Source: Tupaia tana
Taxonomy: Eukaryota > Chordata > Mammalia > Scandentia > Tupaiidae
Length of the DNA stretch: 64,000 nucleotides
Direction: 5' to 3'
Assembly (NCBI GenBank): GCA_026018925.1
Contig: JAKSZU010000009.1
Location: forward strand, 78,152,408 to 78,216,407
Below the pieces are notes generated by a model. It saw only the letters and a program-made list of their open reading frames with translations. It made no database searches and was not told where the DNA came from. Positions 1 to 10,655 of this stretch are shown here, one piece after another (positions within the stretch are counted from its first letter, which is position 1; every line of letters starts with the position of its first letter). A program made the translations under genes and the position numbers.

Positions 1-550
1 CTCAATCAAGCACATCAACATATATGTTATCATCAACAAGTAATTTTCCATTTCTGTTTCCTGTATATTTTGCCTTTTTTGCCATTCTTGATTCCCTATC
101 TCTCACCCTCTTCCGTGTCCCACTCTCCTCCCACACTGTCTCTGGTATTCATGATTGCTTTCTATGCCTTTCCCCCCCATTTTATTGATTCACTAATGAA
201 CTTAATTAATCTAAATATTTCCAATAGCAAGCACAGATGATATATACATATCCATAAACACACGTCTGTGTTTAGGCATAAACCTCAGTGAGTAGAATGA
301 ATATACTATAAAGTAGCACCTAGCTGGGGCTATAGAGCTTACTGCAGTCATCAAATATGCATTTTTTAATTTCAAAGAAAACAGTTTTTCTGGGGTTATT
401 TTCTCCTGAAACTTTTCTAAAATTAATTAATTACATTCATCCCCTAAGCATCATTACAGCATACAAAATGTGGTTTCCCATCCAGAATATACTGCATAGT
501 GTCTTAACCATGCCTGTTACCATCAATAATTTTCCATTTCTAGTTATATG
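1..550 (-). mobile_element. L1/half-L1 3'UTR fragment, cut by the left window edge
   Basis: Reads on the minus strand as the same 3'UTR seen at 37930-38640 and 16933-17880. It shares the CT-rich block around 95-150, the stretch around 300-330 (tagcacctagctggggct) and the block around 440-545 (cagcatacaaaatgtggttt). The 3' end lies left of the window. No coding capacity is visible. The 87-aa open frame at 357-620 is a chance frame in this UTR. I cannot tell from this fragment whether the parent was an L1, a half-L1 or the VNTR composite. Confidence 0.7.
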
Positions 551-554
551 TATA

Positions 555-830
555 TATATTTACCAGCTGAACTTGCTATTGAAAGTAGTTAGATTATTTA
601 AGAAATTGTGTAATCAATAAAATGTGGGGGGAAAAGGAATGGAAGACAACTGCAGACACCAGAGATAGTGTGAGAAGAGAGTGGGAAAGGGCAGAGGGTC
701 AGACATAGGGATATGTACAGTATTTAAGCTGGAAAAAAAAAATTCCATACACTATAAAGATGTACAGTGATTAAATATAAATTTAAAATGTGGAAAATAA
801 ATAATTAAATGAATATTTTAAAGTGAAAAT
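555..830 (+). mobile_element. L1/half-L1 3'UTR fragment, plus strand
   Basis: Sequence from about 560 (gaaagtagttagatta) to 830 matches, in plus orientation, the region just downstream of ORF1 in the half-L1 at 37.9-40.6 kb, and ends with an L1-type terminus (tgtacagtgattaaatataa) and an A-rich tail. It lies head-to-head with the minus-strand fragment at 1-550, so two insertions are likelier than one inverted copy. Confidence 0.6.
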
Positions 831-1379
831 AACTGAAATCTCAGTTTCAAGATTAAATTTATCTCCTCCAAAGCAGCTTATCAGCAATCATAAAACATTT
901 ACCAAAAGTTGCTAGGTTAAATCCTTGGCTAGCTGGAAATCTGATTCACATAATATAATAAAAATGGCTAGAGACATCATTGAAGTTTATCTTATAATTT
1001 ATAATCAATTGTACAAAAATATATGGACTGAAGAATATAACACAAGATAACATATAATAACTAAAATTAAGTTAAGCTTAAGTCTTTTGGTAAATGGTAG
1101 GTATTAGCTGACAGAGAATATTTCACCATTTAAGAGCAATATATTTTTTATTAAAGTAGGTTACTCTGTTGATGACTAATTCTTGGGAGTATCCCTTTTC
1201 CCATTTGACTTCAATTTGTGGTGTTCCCAGAAATAGTACAATAACCTGTGACATATTTGTCTTATACTGTTGTTCAGTGTTCATGTGGTGTTTCAAATGC
1301 AGCACAAATAGGGTTGTTACACTCAATAGGAGAGGTATTACCGGTAATATGAGCCAAGCCAGTAGAATTGGAAAGGTAA
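831..1379. other. AT-rich stretch with no recognised feature
   Basis: No credible ORF or repeat family recognised. Short overlapping frames at 1123-1492 on both strands are not conserved-looking. Confidence 0.5.
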
Positions 1380-1537
1380 GGGGCCAGCAGGTGGCGTGGC
1401 GATTGAGACAACTGACTCCCACATGGTTGATTGCGGTTTGAGTCCTGGACCTGGCGGCTTGCTTTCTCACTTTCTCTCTCTTTCTTTCTCACTTTGCCCC
1501 TCTCTGATCAAAGTAAAATAAAATAAAATAAAATAAT
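1380..1537 (+). mobile_element. tRNA-derived SINE, short type with AAAAT tail
   Basis: Starts ggggccagcaggtggcgtgg (A-box region), has a B-box-like ggtttgagtcc at about 1435, a CT-rich body and an (aaaat)n tail. It differs from the common long SINE here by lacking the cacgcgccctatagcaaaa 3' module. Possible imperfect target duplication: ggaaaggtaag before, ggaaaaggtaaag after. Confidence 0.8.
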
Positions 1538-2250
1538 TGTGAAGGAAAAGGTAAAGAAATATTTATGATTTTGTTTCCTAGTGGCATTTTAGAGAGTATT
1601 GTGTTTCTCTCTTATCAGAAGCATCAGCAAAAGTGATGCATACCTGTAAATCCAAAAGCTTGAATTTCATAAGACCAATTTCTCCCTTCCTTTTACTTAA
1701 ATTAAATTAAAGCCAATCAGCCTGCATTCAAGGGTTATTTTTAGAAGCTAAGAAAAGAAACAAGGAATATACCTTCAAAGTGTAATGAAGATGAGGTCAG
1801 ATATATTCCACTTATGCCAACATGGCCTTGTGACCAGGAACTCATCAAATACAATGTGAAATGAAATAGAAATAGAATATATTGGTAAGATGAAGCAAAG
1901 AAAAACACCCAACAAACTAAAAAATCAGGGAAAGGTATTGGTGTGTTTATAGTTGATACATACCATTGCTTGTTTCATTTTTGTCTTTTTTGATATTTTA
2001 GATTCTTATTTGGTATCAAATGGACACATCTATTTTTAAGAATGGGCACAGTTTAACTTCAAATTATTAAAAGCATTCACGGCCACCTTCAAAAAAATAA
2101 ATAAAGTAGGTTACAGTGTTTTAATTTATTACATTATTTTAAAACAAAATAATAATTAAGACAAGTCCAGTAAGCTTATACTAATATGAAATATGAATTG
2201 AAAGAAATCAGCAGTAGTCAGTGAGACCAACTGAGGCAGGAAGACTGCCT
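1538..2250. other. Unannotated AT-rich sequence
   Basis: No gene, RNA or clear repeat recognised. It may contain degenerate old interspersed repeats. Confidence 0.4.
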
Positions 2251-2854
2251 CAGAACTCTAGGTGTCTTCTGCCCATCTAGGAATATATTGAGATTTCATA
2301 ATTATCTGAAATGTGCAATGCACATAGCACACCATATGACTCCTACTCCCTCTCTCTATTGAAATTCTCCAGTTCAGCCCCAAGTGCACCTGGTCTGGAG
2401 AGACTAGGAAAGGAATCAATATCTTAAGCTGGCTAGGTATACACTTTTCTGACAGGAAGGTAAAACCCTCTACCAAGAACACATCTGGGAAGTAGAGCTC
2501 CTTCCCCCGCCCTGCGACAATATAGAATAAAGAGAAAAGTATGAAGAAATGTATAATCCATCAGACCACTAGAAACCAGTACAGGGGCACAACAAATGCT
2601 GCACACAAACAAACTTCTAAATATCTGAAATATAGGTATTCCAAAAAGTGAAGAATCAGATAAGGGCATAGAACATCTATTCCATAAATACTTGCAAAAA
2701 TTTTCCAAACCTAGAGAAACATTCAAACATTCAGACACAAGAAATGCAAAGGACCCCAAATGGAATTATTATAACAAGATCCTCTCCATGGTACATCATA
2801 GTCAGAAGGGTAAAAATCACCAACAGAGACATGATTCTAAAAATGGCAAGAGAA
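2251..2854 (+). mobile_element. L1-B part 1: 5' region and ORF1 remnant
   Basis: The stretch around 2540-2600 (gtataatccatcagacc) matches the 5' region of the half-L1 at 33.85-33.91 kb. From about 2615 to 2854 it matches the central part of L1 ORF1 (compare 4560-4790), with stops and an internal deletion. The element continues after the SINE at 2855-3102. The 5' boundary is uncertain. Confidence 0.65.
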
Positions 2855-3102
2855 GGACCAGCTATGTCACTGGACTCCCATGTAGTCAGCAATGGTTCAA
2901 GTCCTGGACCCAATGGCTTAAACTCACGCTGGGTGCATGTGCATGAGTGCCCAGTATCCCAAGAGGAGAATGGAGGAGAAGGGATTGTGGCATGGCCATC
3001 CCCCCTCAGGGGTGATTCTCACTTTATATCTCTCTGTCTCCCTCTGTCTTTCTGGAGAGCGCACACGCCTTATAGCAAAAACCTCTCCAAAAAAAAAAAA
3101 AA
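2855..3102 (+). mobile_element. Long-type tRNA-derived SINE in L1-B ORF1
   Basis: Carries the family landmarks in order: ggaccag start, tatgtcactggactcccatg, B-box ggttcaagtcctgg, ggagaatggaggagaaggga, CT-rich tract, cttatagcaaaaacctctcc and poly-A. Part of the A-box region is missing. Flanking direct repeats: atggcaagaga (left) and atgtcaagaga (right). Confidence 0.85.
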
Positions 3103-3439
3103 TGTCAAGAGAGAAATGTCAAGTTGCTTACAAAGATTACCCTATTAGGTTAACATCAGACCTCTCAAATGAAACAATGCAGGCAAGAAAAGAGAGGGAA
3201 GACATATTCAAGATACTAAAAGGAAAACAATTTCAACCAAGAATACTATACTCAGAATTATTATTCTTCAAATTGGAAGAATGAATAAAATCATTCACAG
3301 ATAAACAAAAAACTGAAAAAAAATACACCAATATTAGACCAGCTCCTCAAGAAGTACTGAAAGTAGTACTATATTAGGAAAATAAGAAAGACAGACAGAA
3401 ATAACAGAACAACAACAACAACAAAAAAAAACAAGATAG
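3103..3439 (+). mobile_element. L1-B part 2: ORF1 C-terminal remnant
   Basis: Matches the C-terminal domain of L1 ORF1 (caatttcaaccaagaatact at about 3229; aagaagtactgaaagtagta at about 3349) with stops. Interrupted at about 3430-3440 by L1-A. The sequence continues at 9319 with the start of ORF2, so L1-A landed between ORF1 and ORF2 of this copy. acaagata on the left and accaagata on the right look like the target duplication. Confidence 0.75.
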
Positions 3440-4103
3440 GACCCTTCCGAATCCCCATGCATCCCCACCGTTCCTCCTCCTTGGACCCCAGGTTGGTTGT
3501 CTGGGACTTTAAGGCGAACTCCCTCCCCACCCCACCCGCATTCCGGATCGAGCCGGCCAGCAGTTCCAGGCACAAGGCGGACTCAGTATGCAGGCCCGAC
3601 CCTTCCGAATCTCCACGCATCCCCACCGATCCTCCGACTTGGACCCCAGGTTGGTTGTCTGGGACTTTAAGGCAAACTCCCACCCCACCCCACCAGCAAT
3701 CTGGATCAAGCCGGCCAGCAGTTCCGGCACCAGGTGGACTCCGGCTGCAGGCCCAACCAACTTGGTCCTGTCACTCATCTTCTGACCCTTTCCCACCAGT
3801 CTTTGGACTCTTAATTTTGGTGATTTGAATAGCGCGCGACGCACGTTGCCCGCCGCGCAATTTCCTTTTATCATTTTGTTGTTCTTTGCTCTTGGGGTGT
3901 TCCTTATTAGGTCAATTTAAGGCTCACCTCTCCTTAGAGACAGTGAGGACTTTGGGCCATCCTGGGTAGTGGCAACAGTTAATGGTAATTGTGAGCAACA
4001 GGTAGGCCAACCATTAGGGATATCATCAATTTTCTAAGCCTGTACAACTTTTGACAATCAGAGATACCTTAAATAAGTTAGGAAGAAACATACAGATTAC
4101 CTG
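3440..4103 (+). promoter_or_regulatory. L1-A 5'UTR with two GC-rich ~158-bp promoter monomers
   Basis: Two tandem copies begin at about 3441 and 3599 with acccttccgaatc. Each includes ggaccccaggttggttgtct and ccggccagcagttcc, at much higher GC than the flanks. They are followed by a single-copy stretch (3760-4103) containing a CpG cluster at 3831-3858 and then ORF1. Position and tandem structure suggest the L1 internal promoter, as in rodent L1 monomers. The units are unrelated to the 125-bp monomers of the half-L1/satellite family. Confidence 0.7.
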
Positions 4104-5041
4104 ATGACTAGGAACAATTGCAGAGGCTCAAGAAATATGAGCAACCAACAAAAGGCCTCTCCCTCAAGGGAAATCATCAAGCCTACATCACCCACAGTCA
4201 ATACAATGGACGTCGTGGATATGTCTGATAAGGAATTCAGAATATTTGTAGTGACCAAACTAACTGAGATGGAAGAGAAAAGAGACAAGGAGCTCCAAGA
4301 GATGACTTGAAAGAAGAAATGGATACCTTAAACAAGAACCAGATGGAACTTTTAGGATTGAAGAATGTGATACAGGAAATCTAAACCTCCCTTGAAAGTA
4401 TTAAAAGTAGGTTAGACCAGGCAGAAGATCAAATCTCTAATGTAGAAGACAAAACATCTGACCTAGAAAAAAGTATCAAGAAGATTGAGAAAACAACCAT
4501 GAAAAATGAGGATAATTTACGAGGAATACTGGATACCATCAAGAGCCCCTACATCCGGATAATTGGTATTCCAGAAGAGGAAGAAAATAATAAGGGCCTA
4601 GATAATTTATTCCATGAGATCCTAGAAGAAAACTTTTCAAATCTAGAAAGGCATTCAAATATCCAGACCCAGGAAATACATAGGACCCCGGGTATCAACC
4701 CAAGAAGATCCTCTCCAAAGCACATCATAGCCAGACTGGCAAAAACAACAGACAAAGACAAGATACTAAATTTGGCAAGAGGGAAATGCCAGGTTACTTA
4801 CAAAGGTCACCCCATCAAGCTAACATCGGAAACAATGCAGGCAAGGAAAGAATGGGGAAGCATAGTCAAAGGGTTGAGTGAAAAACAATTTCAACCAAGA
4901 ATACTATACCCGTCAAAATTATCTTTCATATGGGAAAAAAAGATAAAAACATTCTCAGATAAACAAAATTTGAAGGAATTTACCAACTCCAGACCAGCTC
5001 TTCAAGAGGTTCTGAAGGGAGTACTATACCAGGAAAACTAA
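4104..5041 (+). pseudogene. L1-A ORF1 (broken)
   Basis: L1 ORF1p is an RNA-binding trimeric coiled-coil protein of the L1 RNP. The N-terminus opens at 4104 (MTRNN...MSDKEFRIF) but a stop at 4308-4310 ends it after 68 codons. Part of the coiled coil is deleted and a further in-line stop follows at about 4381. The RRM and C-terminal domain are open from 4499 to 5041 (180 codons), with IRIIGIPEEEE, RRSSPKHIIARL and FQPRILYPSKLSF. It aligns along its length with the intact 333-aa ORF1 at 38883-39884. Non-functional as read. Confidence 0.85.
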
Positions 5042-5084
5042 AAAATCAGAGACAGTTATACGAGAACAAAAAGCAACCAAGAAA

Positions 5085-8000
5085 ATGACTCACTTAATGA
5101 TACGATCAGGTACGGAAATATCGATAATCACATTGTATGTCAATGGATTAAATTCTCCAGTTAAGAGACATAGACTGGCTGAATGGATAAGAAAACAGAA
5201 ACCCTCTATCTGTTGCCTACAAGAAACTCACCTTATGGATAAAGACATACATAGACTAAAAGTCAAGGGCTGGAAAAAGATATTCCATGCAAATGGAAAT
5301 CAAAAAAAGGCTGGAGTAGCGATATTGATCTCAGACAAAATAAATTTCAAGACAAAGACTGTAAGAAGAGACAAAGAAGGGCATTATATAATAGTAAATG
5401 GGGTAATCCAGCAAGAAGACATAACCCTTATAGAATTAAACTCAAGATTAATATCAAGACACAACCCCGAAAATACACGAACACATGGAAACTGAACAAC
5501 CTACTTCTGAATGACTTCTTCACTACTGAAGAAATTAAGGCTGAAATAAAAAAAATTATGGAAACTAATGATAATGAGTACACAAGTGTCCAGAATTTAT
5601 GGGACACAGCAAAAGCAGTCATAAGAGGGAAATTCATAGCAATTAGTGCACATAAGAAAAGGATGGAAAGATGGCAAGTAGATATCTTATCATCATGCCT
5701 CAGAGAATTGGAAAAACAACAACAAGCAAACCCCCAAAATGCCAGGTGAAAAGAAATGATAAAGGTTTGAGCAGAAATAAATGAAATAGAAAATAAATGA
5801 ACCATACAGAAAATAAATGAAAGCAAAAGCTGGTTCCTTGAAAAGATTAACAAGATCGACACACCATTGGCTAGACTGATCAAGAAGAAGAAAGAAAGAA
5901 ACCAGATTAATCAAATATGTGATGAAACAGGCAATATTACCACAGACATAGCAGAAATACAAAATATCATTAGAGGATACTATGAGCAACTATACGCCAA
6001 CAAACAAGATAACCTGGAGGAGATGGACAAATTCCTGGATGCATGTAATATACCAAGATTGGATCAGGAAGACATAGAGAACCTGAATAGACCTATAACA
6101 AGCCAGGAGATTGAATCAGTAATAAATAACCTCCCAACAAAGAAAAGCCCAGGCCCAAATGGCTTCACTTGTGAATTCTACAAAACTTTTAAGGAAGAGT
6201 TAACCCCTATCCTACTAAAATTATTTCTAAAGATTCAAAAGGAAGGAAACCTTCCAAAATCATTTTATGAAGCCTCCATCATCCTCATCCCCAAAACAGA
6301 TAAGGATATGAGAAAAAAAGCAAAACTACAGACCAATGTCATTGATGAATATAGACGCGAAAATTCTTAACAAGATACTCGCAAATCGTATCCAACAACA
6401 TATAACAAAGATCATTCATCACGACTAGGTAGGCTTTATACCACGGATGCAAGGGTGGTTCAATATACGCAATACCATAAACGTAATACACCACATTAAC
6501 AGAAAGAAAGATAAAAGCCATATGATCATCTCAATTGATGCGGAGAAAGCATTTGATAAAATACAACATCCTTTTACGATTAAGACTTTCAGTAAGATTG
6601 GTGTAGAAGGGTCATTTCTGAACACAATAAAAGCAATCTATGAAAAGCATACAGTTGACATTATACTGAATGGAGAAAAGCTGAAAGTTTTTCCTCTGAA
6701 ATCAGGTACTAGGCAAGGCTGCCCACTTTCTCCACTGCTCTTTAATATACAATTGGAAGTCTTAGCTATTGCAATCAGAGAAGAGAACAATATTAAAGGC
6801 ATTAGAATAGGCAAAGAAGAGTTGAAAATATCTTTATTTGCAGATGACATGATGGTATACTTAGGAGACCCAAAGGTATCCATGAAAAAACTTCTTGAAG
6901 TAATAAGTGAATACAGTAAGGTGGCAGGATACAAAATCAATATCCAAAAATCTATAGCATTTCTATTTATGAACAACAAGTTGATTGAAGCAGAGCTGAA
7001 AAAAGGAATCCCTTTCACCGTAGCCACAAGGTGTATAAGATACCTAGAGATAAACCTAACTAAGAAAGTCAAAGACCTTTATAAAGAAAACTACGAAAAT
7101 CTTAAAAAAGACATTGAAAGTGACATAAAAAAGTGGAAGGACATCCCATGCTCCTGGATTGGAAGAATTAACATAATCAAAATGGCAATTCTATCCAAAT
7201 TAATCTACATGTTTAATGCAATTCCTATCAAAATACCAGAGATATTCTTCAGAGATCTAGAAAAGACAATCATAGAATTTGTCTGGAATCATAAAAGACC
7301 TCGTATTGCAAAAACAATCCTGCGCAAGAAGAATGGAGTAGGAGGCATATCACTCCCTGATCCCAAGATATACTATGGAGCTGTGGTCATCAAAACAGCA
7401 TGGTATTGGCATAAAAACAGACATGTGGACCAATGGAACAGAATAGAGATCCCAGAAATAACCCCCAAAGCTTACAGCCACCTGATCTTTGACAAAGGAT
7501 ATCAGTCAATCCATTGGGAAAAGGAAAACCTCTTTAGTAAATGGTGCTGGAAAAACTGGGTATCCACCTGCAGAAAGATGAAACTGAACTCCCATCTTTC
7601 ACCATTAACAACAGTTAACTCAAAATGGATCAAAGATCTGAACCTAAGACCTCAAACAATAAGACTACTTGTGGAAAATGCTGGGGAAACTCTGGGAGAC
7701 ATTGGAGTAGGCAAAGACTTTTTAAATAAGACTCCCAAAGCACAAGCAATAATCCCTAAAATAGACAAGTGGTACTATATTAGACTAAGAAGTTTCTGCA
7801 CAGCAAAGGACACAGTAACAAGTGTGAACCAACAACCCTCAGAATGGGAAAATATTTTTGTTAAATATGCCTCAGACAAGGGACTGATAACCAGAATACA
7901 TAGGGAACTCAAGTGCCTTATGCAAAAAGAAAAATGATTAACCCAATGAAGAGATGGGAAAATGAGCTGAACAAAAGTCTCTCTAAGGAAGACATATGAG

Positions 8001-8629
8001 CAGCCAAAAAGCATATGAGGAAATGCTCAACATCCCTCATCATAAGGGAGATGCAGATAAAAACCACAATGAGATAACACCTAACCCCTGTCAGAATGGC
8101 AAAGATAAAGTATATAAAAAGTGATAAGTGTTGGCGGGGATGTGGTGAAAAGGGAACCCTCCTACACTGTTGGTGGGAATGTAAACAAGTTCAACCACTG
8201 TGGAGAACAGTATGGAGGTTCCTCAAAGATCTGCAAATAGAACTACCATTTGATCCAGCAATCCCACTTCTGGGTATCTACCCAAAAGACAGGAGAATGC
8301 TCAGTCAGAAAAGTGCTTGCACATCAATGTTTATTGCAGCATTATTCACAATTGCCAAGACATGGAACCAACCTAAATGTCCACACATTGATGAATGGAT
8401 TGGAAAAGTGTGGTATATATACTCTATGGAATACTACTCAGCCATAAAAAATAACAAGACCCTGGAATTTGATAGAAAGTGGTCAGATATGGAGGATCTA
8501 TTGCTGGGTGAGGTAAGCCAGGCTATGAAAGTAAGATATTGTATGGATCCACTCAATATATACCGACTATCCGCACTCTATGATAGAGAGCAAAAAATTG
8601 GAGGACATAAAAGCAGTGAAGGTACTTAA
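5085..8629 (+). pseudogene. L1-A ORF2 (endonuclease/reverse transcriptase, broken)
   Basis: L1 ORF2p nicks target DNA and reverse-transcribes L1 RNA. Visible in order: AP-type endonuclease N-terminus (5085-5440; YVNGLNS and LQETHL), a deletion of the rest of the endonuclease at about 5440, a linker (5470-5870), N-terminal RT (5867-6330; KSPGPNGF), a small deletion/frameshift near 6335, RT core (6447-7937, 496 open codons) with [12 protein letters not shown] and the catalytic FADDM at about 6838, a frame break at about 7940, and the Cys-rich C-terminal domain (8096-8629; WWECK, SAIKNNK). Several frame breaks make it inactive. It starts 43 bp after the ORF1 stop, as is usual for L1. Confidence 0.9.
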
Positions 8630-9320
8630 TGAGAATAGGACAGTATGGAATGGGGGAAGTGAAGAGAAGAGGATAGAGAAAGATAGCAAGTGAACAATAG
8701 AGTGGCAGGATGTTAGTGAGAAACAGATATGGCTTATTAACTGTTGATGTTGACATGTATAGTATTGTCAACTGGATTGGTCTGAGAAATATTTCATGAT
8801 GGGCAAAGTATTTTTACAAGCAAAATGAGAAATAGCGATTGACTGTTTTTTTTTTTTTTTTGGAGAGGTTTTTGCTATAGGGCGCGTGCGCTCGCCAGAC
8901 AGACAGAGAGAGACAGAGAGATAGAAAGCAGGAAATCACCCCCCAGGGGGGATGGCCACGCCGCAATCCCTTCTTCTCCATTCTCCTCTCGGGATCTTGG
9001 GCACGCACGCACACGCGCCCGTCGTGAGTTTAAGCCGCCGGGTCCGGGACTCGAACCGCGGTCGACTACGTAGGAGTACAGCGACATAGCCATTACGCTA
9101 ACTGCTGGTCCCTACTGTTTTAAAAAATAATTAGAATAATAATAATGATTGGGGAAAACATAGAAAAGATATGGAATGTTGAAGCGGGGAGATTAATGTC
9201 TCTGTACTGACTGACATGCATGGCATTCCCTTTTGAAAAAGCAATGTCATACACTGTAAAGTTATATGTAATCCAATGTAATATAAAGAAGATTTTGATG
9301 ATTAAAAAAAAAAAAAACAA
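8630..9320 (+). mobile_element. L1-A 3'UTR and poly-A, split by a SINE
   Basis: Purine-rich 3'UTR start (gacagtatggaatgggggaa), then attgtcaactggattggtct, then after the SINE at 8846-9113 the terminal part and an A-run ending at about 9317. The VNTR composite at 16.93-19.03 kb ends in a close homologue of this UTR, which ties it to this L1 lineage. Confidence 0.85.
8846..9113 (-). mobile_element. Long-type SINE in L1-A 3'UTR
   Basis: Minus-strand copy with poly-T at 8845-8861, ggagaggtttttgctatagg, and the tRNA-like 5' end at 9113. The B-box reads ctcgaaccgcgg on the plus strand. Direct repeats actgttttt (8842) and actgtttta (9114) flank it. Little decayed and CpG-rich, so probably young. 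Confidence 0.9.
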
Positions 9321-10655
9321 CCAAGATATTGGCTAACAAAATGGCAGGGACATATTTGCAAATATCTATAATAACAATAAATGTTCATGTTAAATTCTCC
9401 AATCAAAAGACTTAGACTGGATGAATGGACTCTTTTTAAAGAAAGTAACCCTCTATTTGCTATGTTTGCTACCTATAAAAAACACGTCTCATGAATAAAG
9501 TCATACATAGACTGATAGTGAAGGGATGGACAAAGATATTCCACACAAATGGAAATTTTAAAAAAGGCTAGAGTCATGATACTAATATTAGATGACACAG
9601 GCTTTAAGACAAAAACTGAAAGAAGAGGAAAGAAAGGACATTATATAGTGCTAAATGGGATAGTTCACCAAAAAGATATAACATTTATATAAATATCTAT
9701 ATACCTCAATCAAGTGCACACAAATATGTGAAATAAAGACTGCAAGAATTAAAGGAAGAGATATACTACAAAACATTAATCATTGGGGATCTCAACACCC
9801 CACTATCAGATCATCTAGACAAAAATAAGCAAAGAGACACAGGATCTAAATAGTCTTGACAGACATCTATAAAACTTTCCAGCTGACAGCCACAAAATAC
9901 AAATTTTTGTCAGCCCCACATGGAACCTTTTTAAGATTGACCACACGACAGAGAACAAAACAAGCCTTTACAAAATCAAAGGCATAGAAACTGTATCCAG
10001 CATCTTTTCCAATCATAACAAAATTACACTGGAAATTAATTTCAGAAAAAATTCCTCTAAAATTCACCAATATATGGAAATTAAATAACCTATTCCTGAA
10101 CTACTTTATAACTACTGAAGAAATTAAGAATAAAATAAAAAGATTCATTAAAAATGATGAGTGCATGAGTTTTCATAATCTTTGGGGCACAGAGAAAGTA
10201 ATCATTAGAAAGAAGTTCATAGCAATTAATGCACATAAGAAAAAAGCAGAAAGGCAGCAAATAGAGAGCCTAATAACACACATCAGAGAACTGGAAAAAC
10301 AGCAACAACATACCACAAAAATACCAGGAGAAAAGAAATAATATTCAAGCAGAAATAAATGAAATAAAGAATAAACAAGCTATACAGAAAATAAGAGACC
10401 AAAAGCTGGTTCTTTGAGAAATAAAAAAAATTAATATACTGTTAGCTAGATTACTAAGAAGAGAGAAGGAATGAAATAAATCAAATTTGCAATGATGCAG
10501 GCAATAACAACAGATATAAGAGAAATACAAAAAATCATTAGAGAATATTATGAGCAAACATATTCCCACAAACCTGAAAATCTTTATGGCATGGACAAAT
10601 TCCTGGACACTTATATATACCAAGACTGAATCAGAAAGACATAGAAAGCTGAAAT
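9321..10655 (+). mobile_element. L1-B part 3: ORF2 endonuclease and linker remnant
   Basis: Resumes L1-B after L1-A. It aligns with the endonuclease start of ORF2 (9392-9700), runs through the endonuclease end that L1-A has lost, and into the linker/RT N-terminus up to about 10650 (caagactgaatcagaaagacatag). Many stops and frameshifts. Confidence 0.8.

Noticed and set aside
1..830. Single L1 copy with a twin-priming 5' inversion
   Set aside because: The plus-strand part includes its own 3' terminus, so two head-to-head fragments explain the arrangement better.
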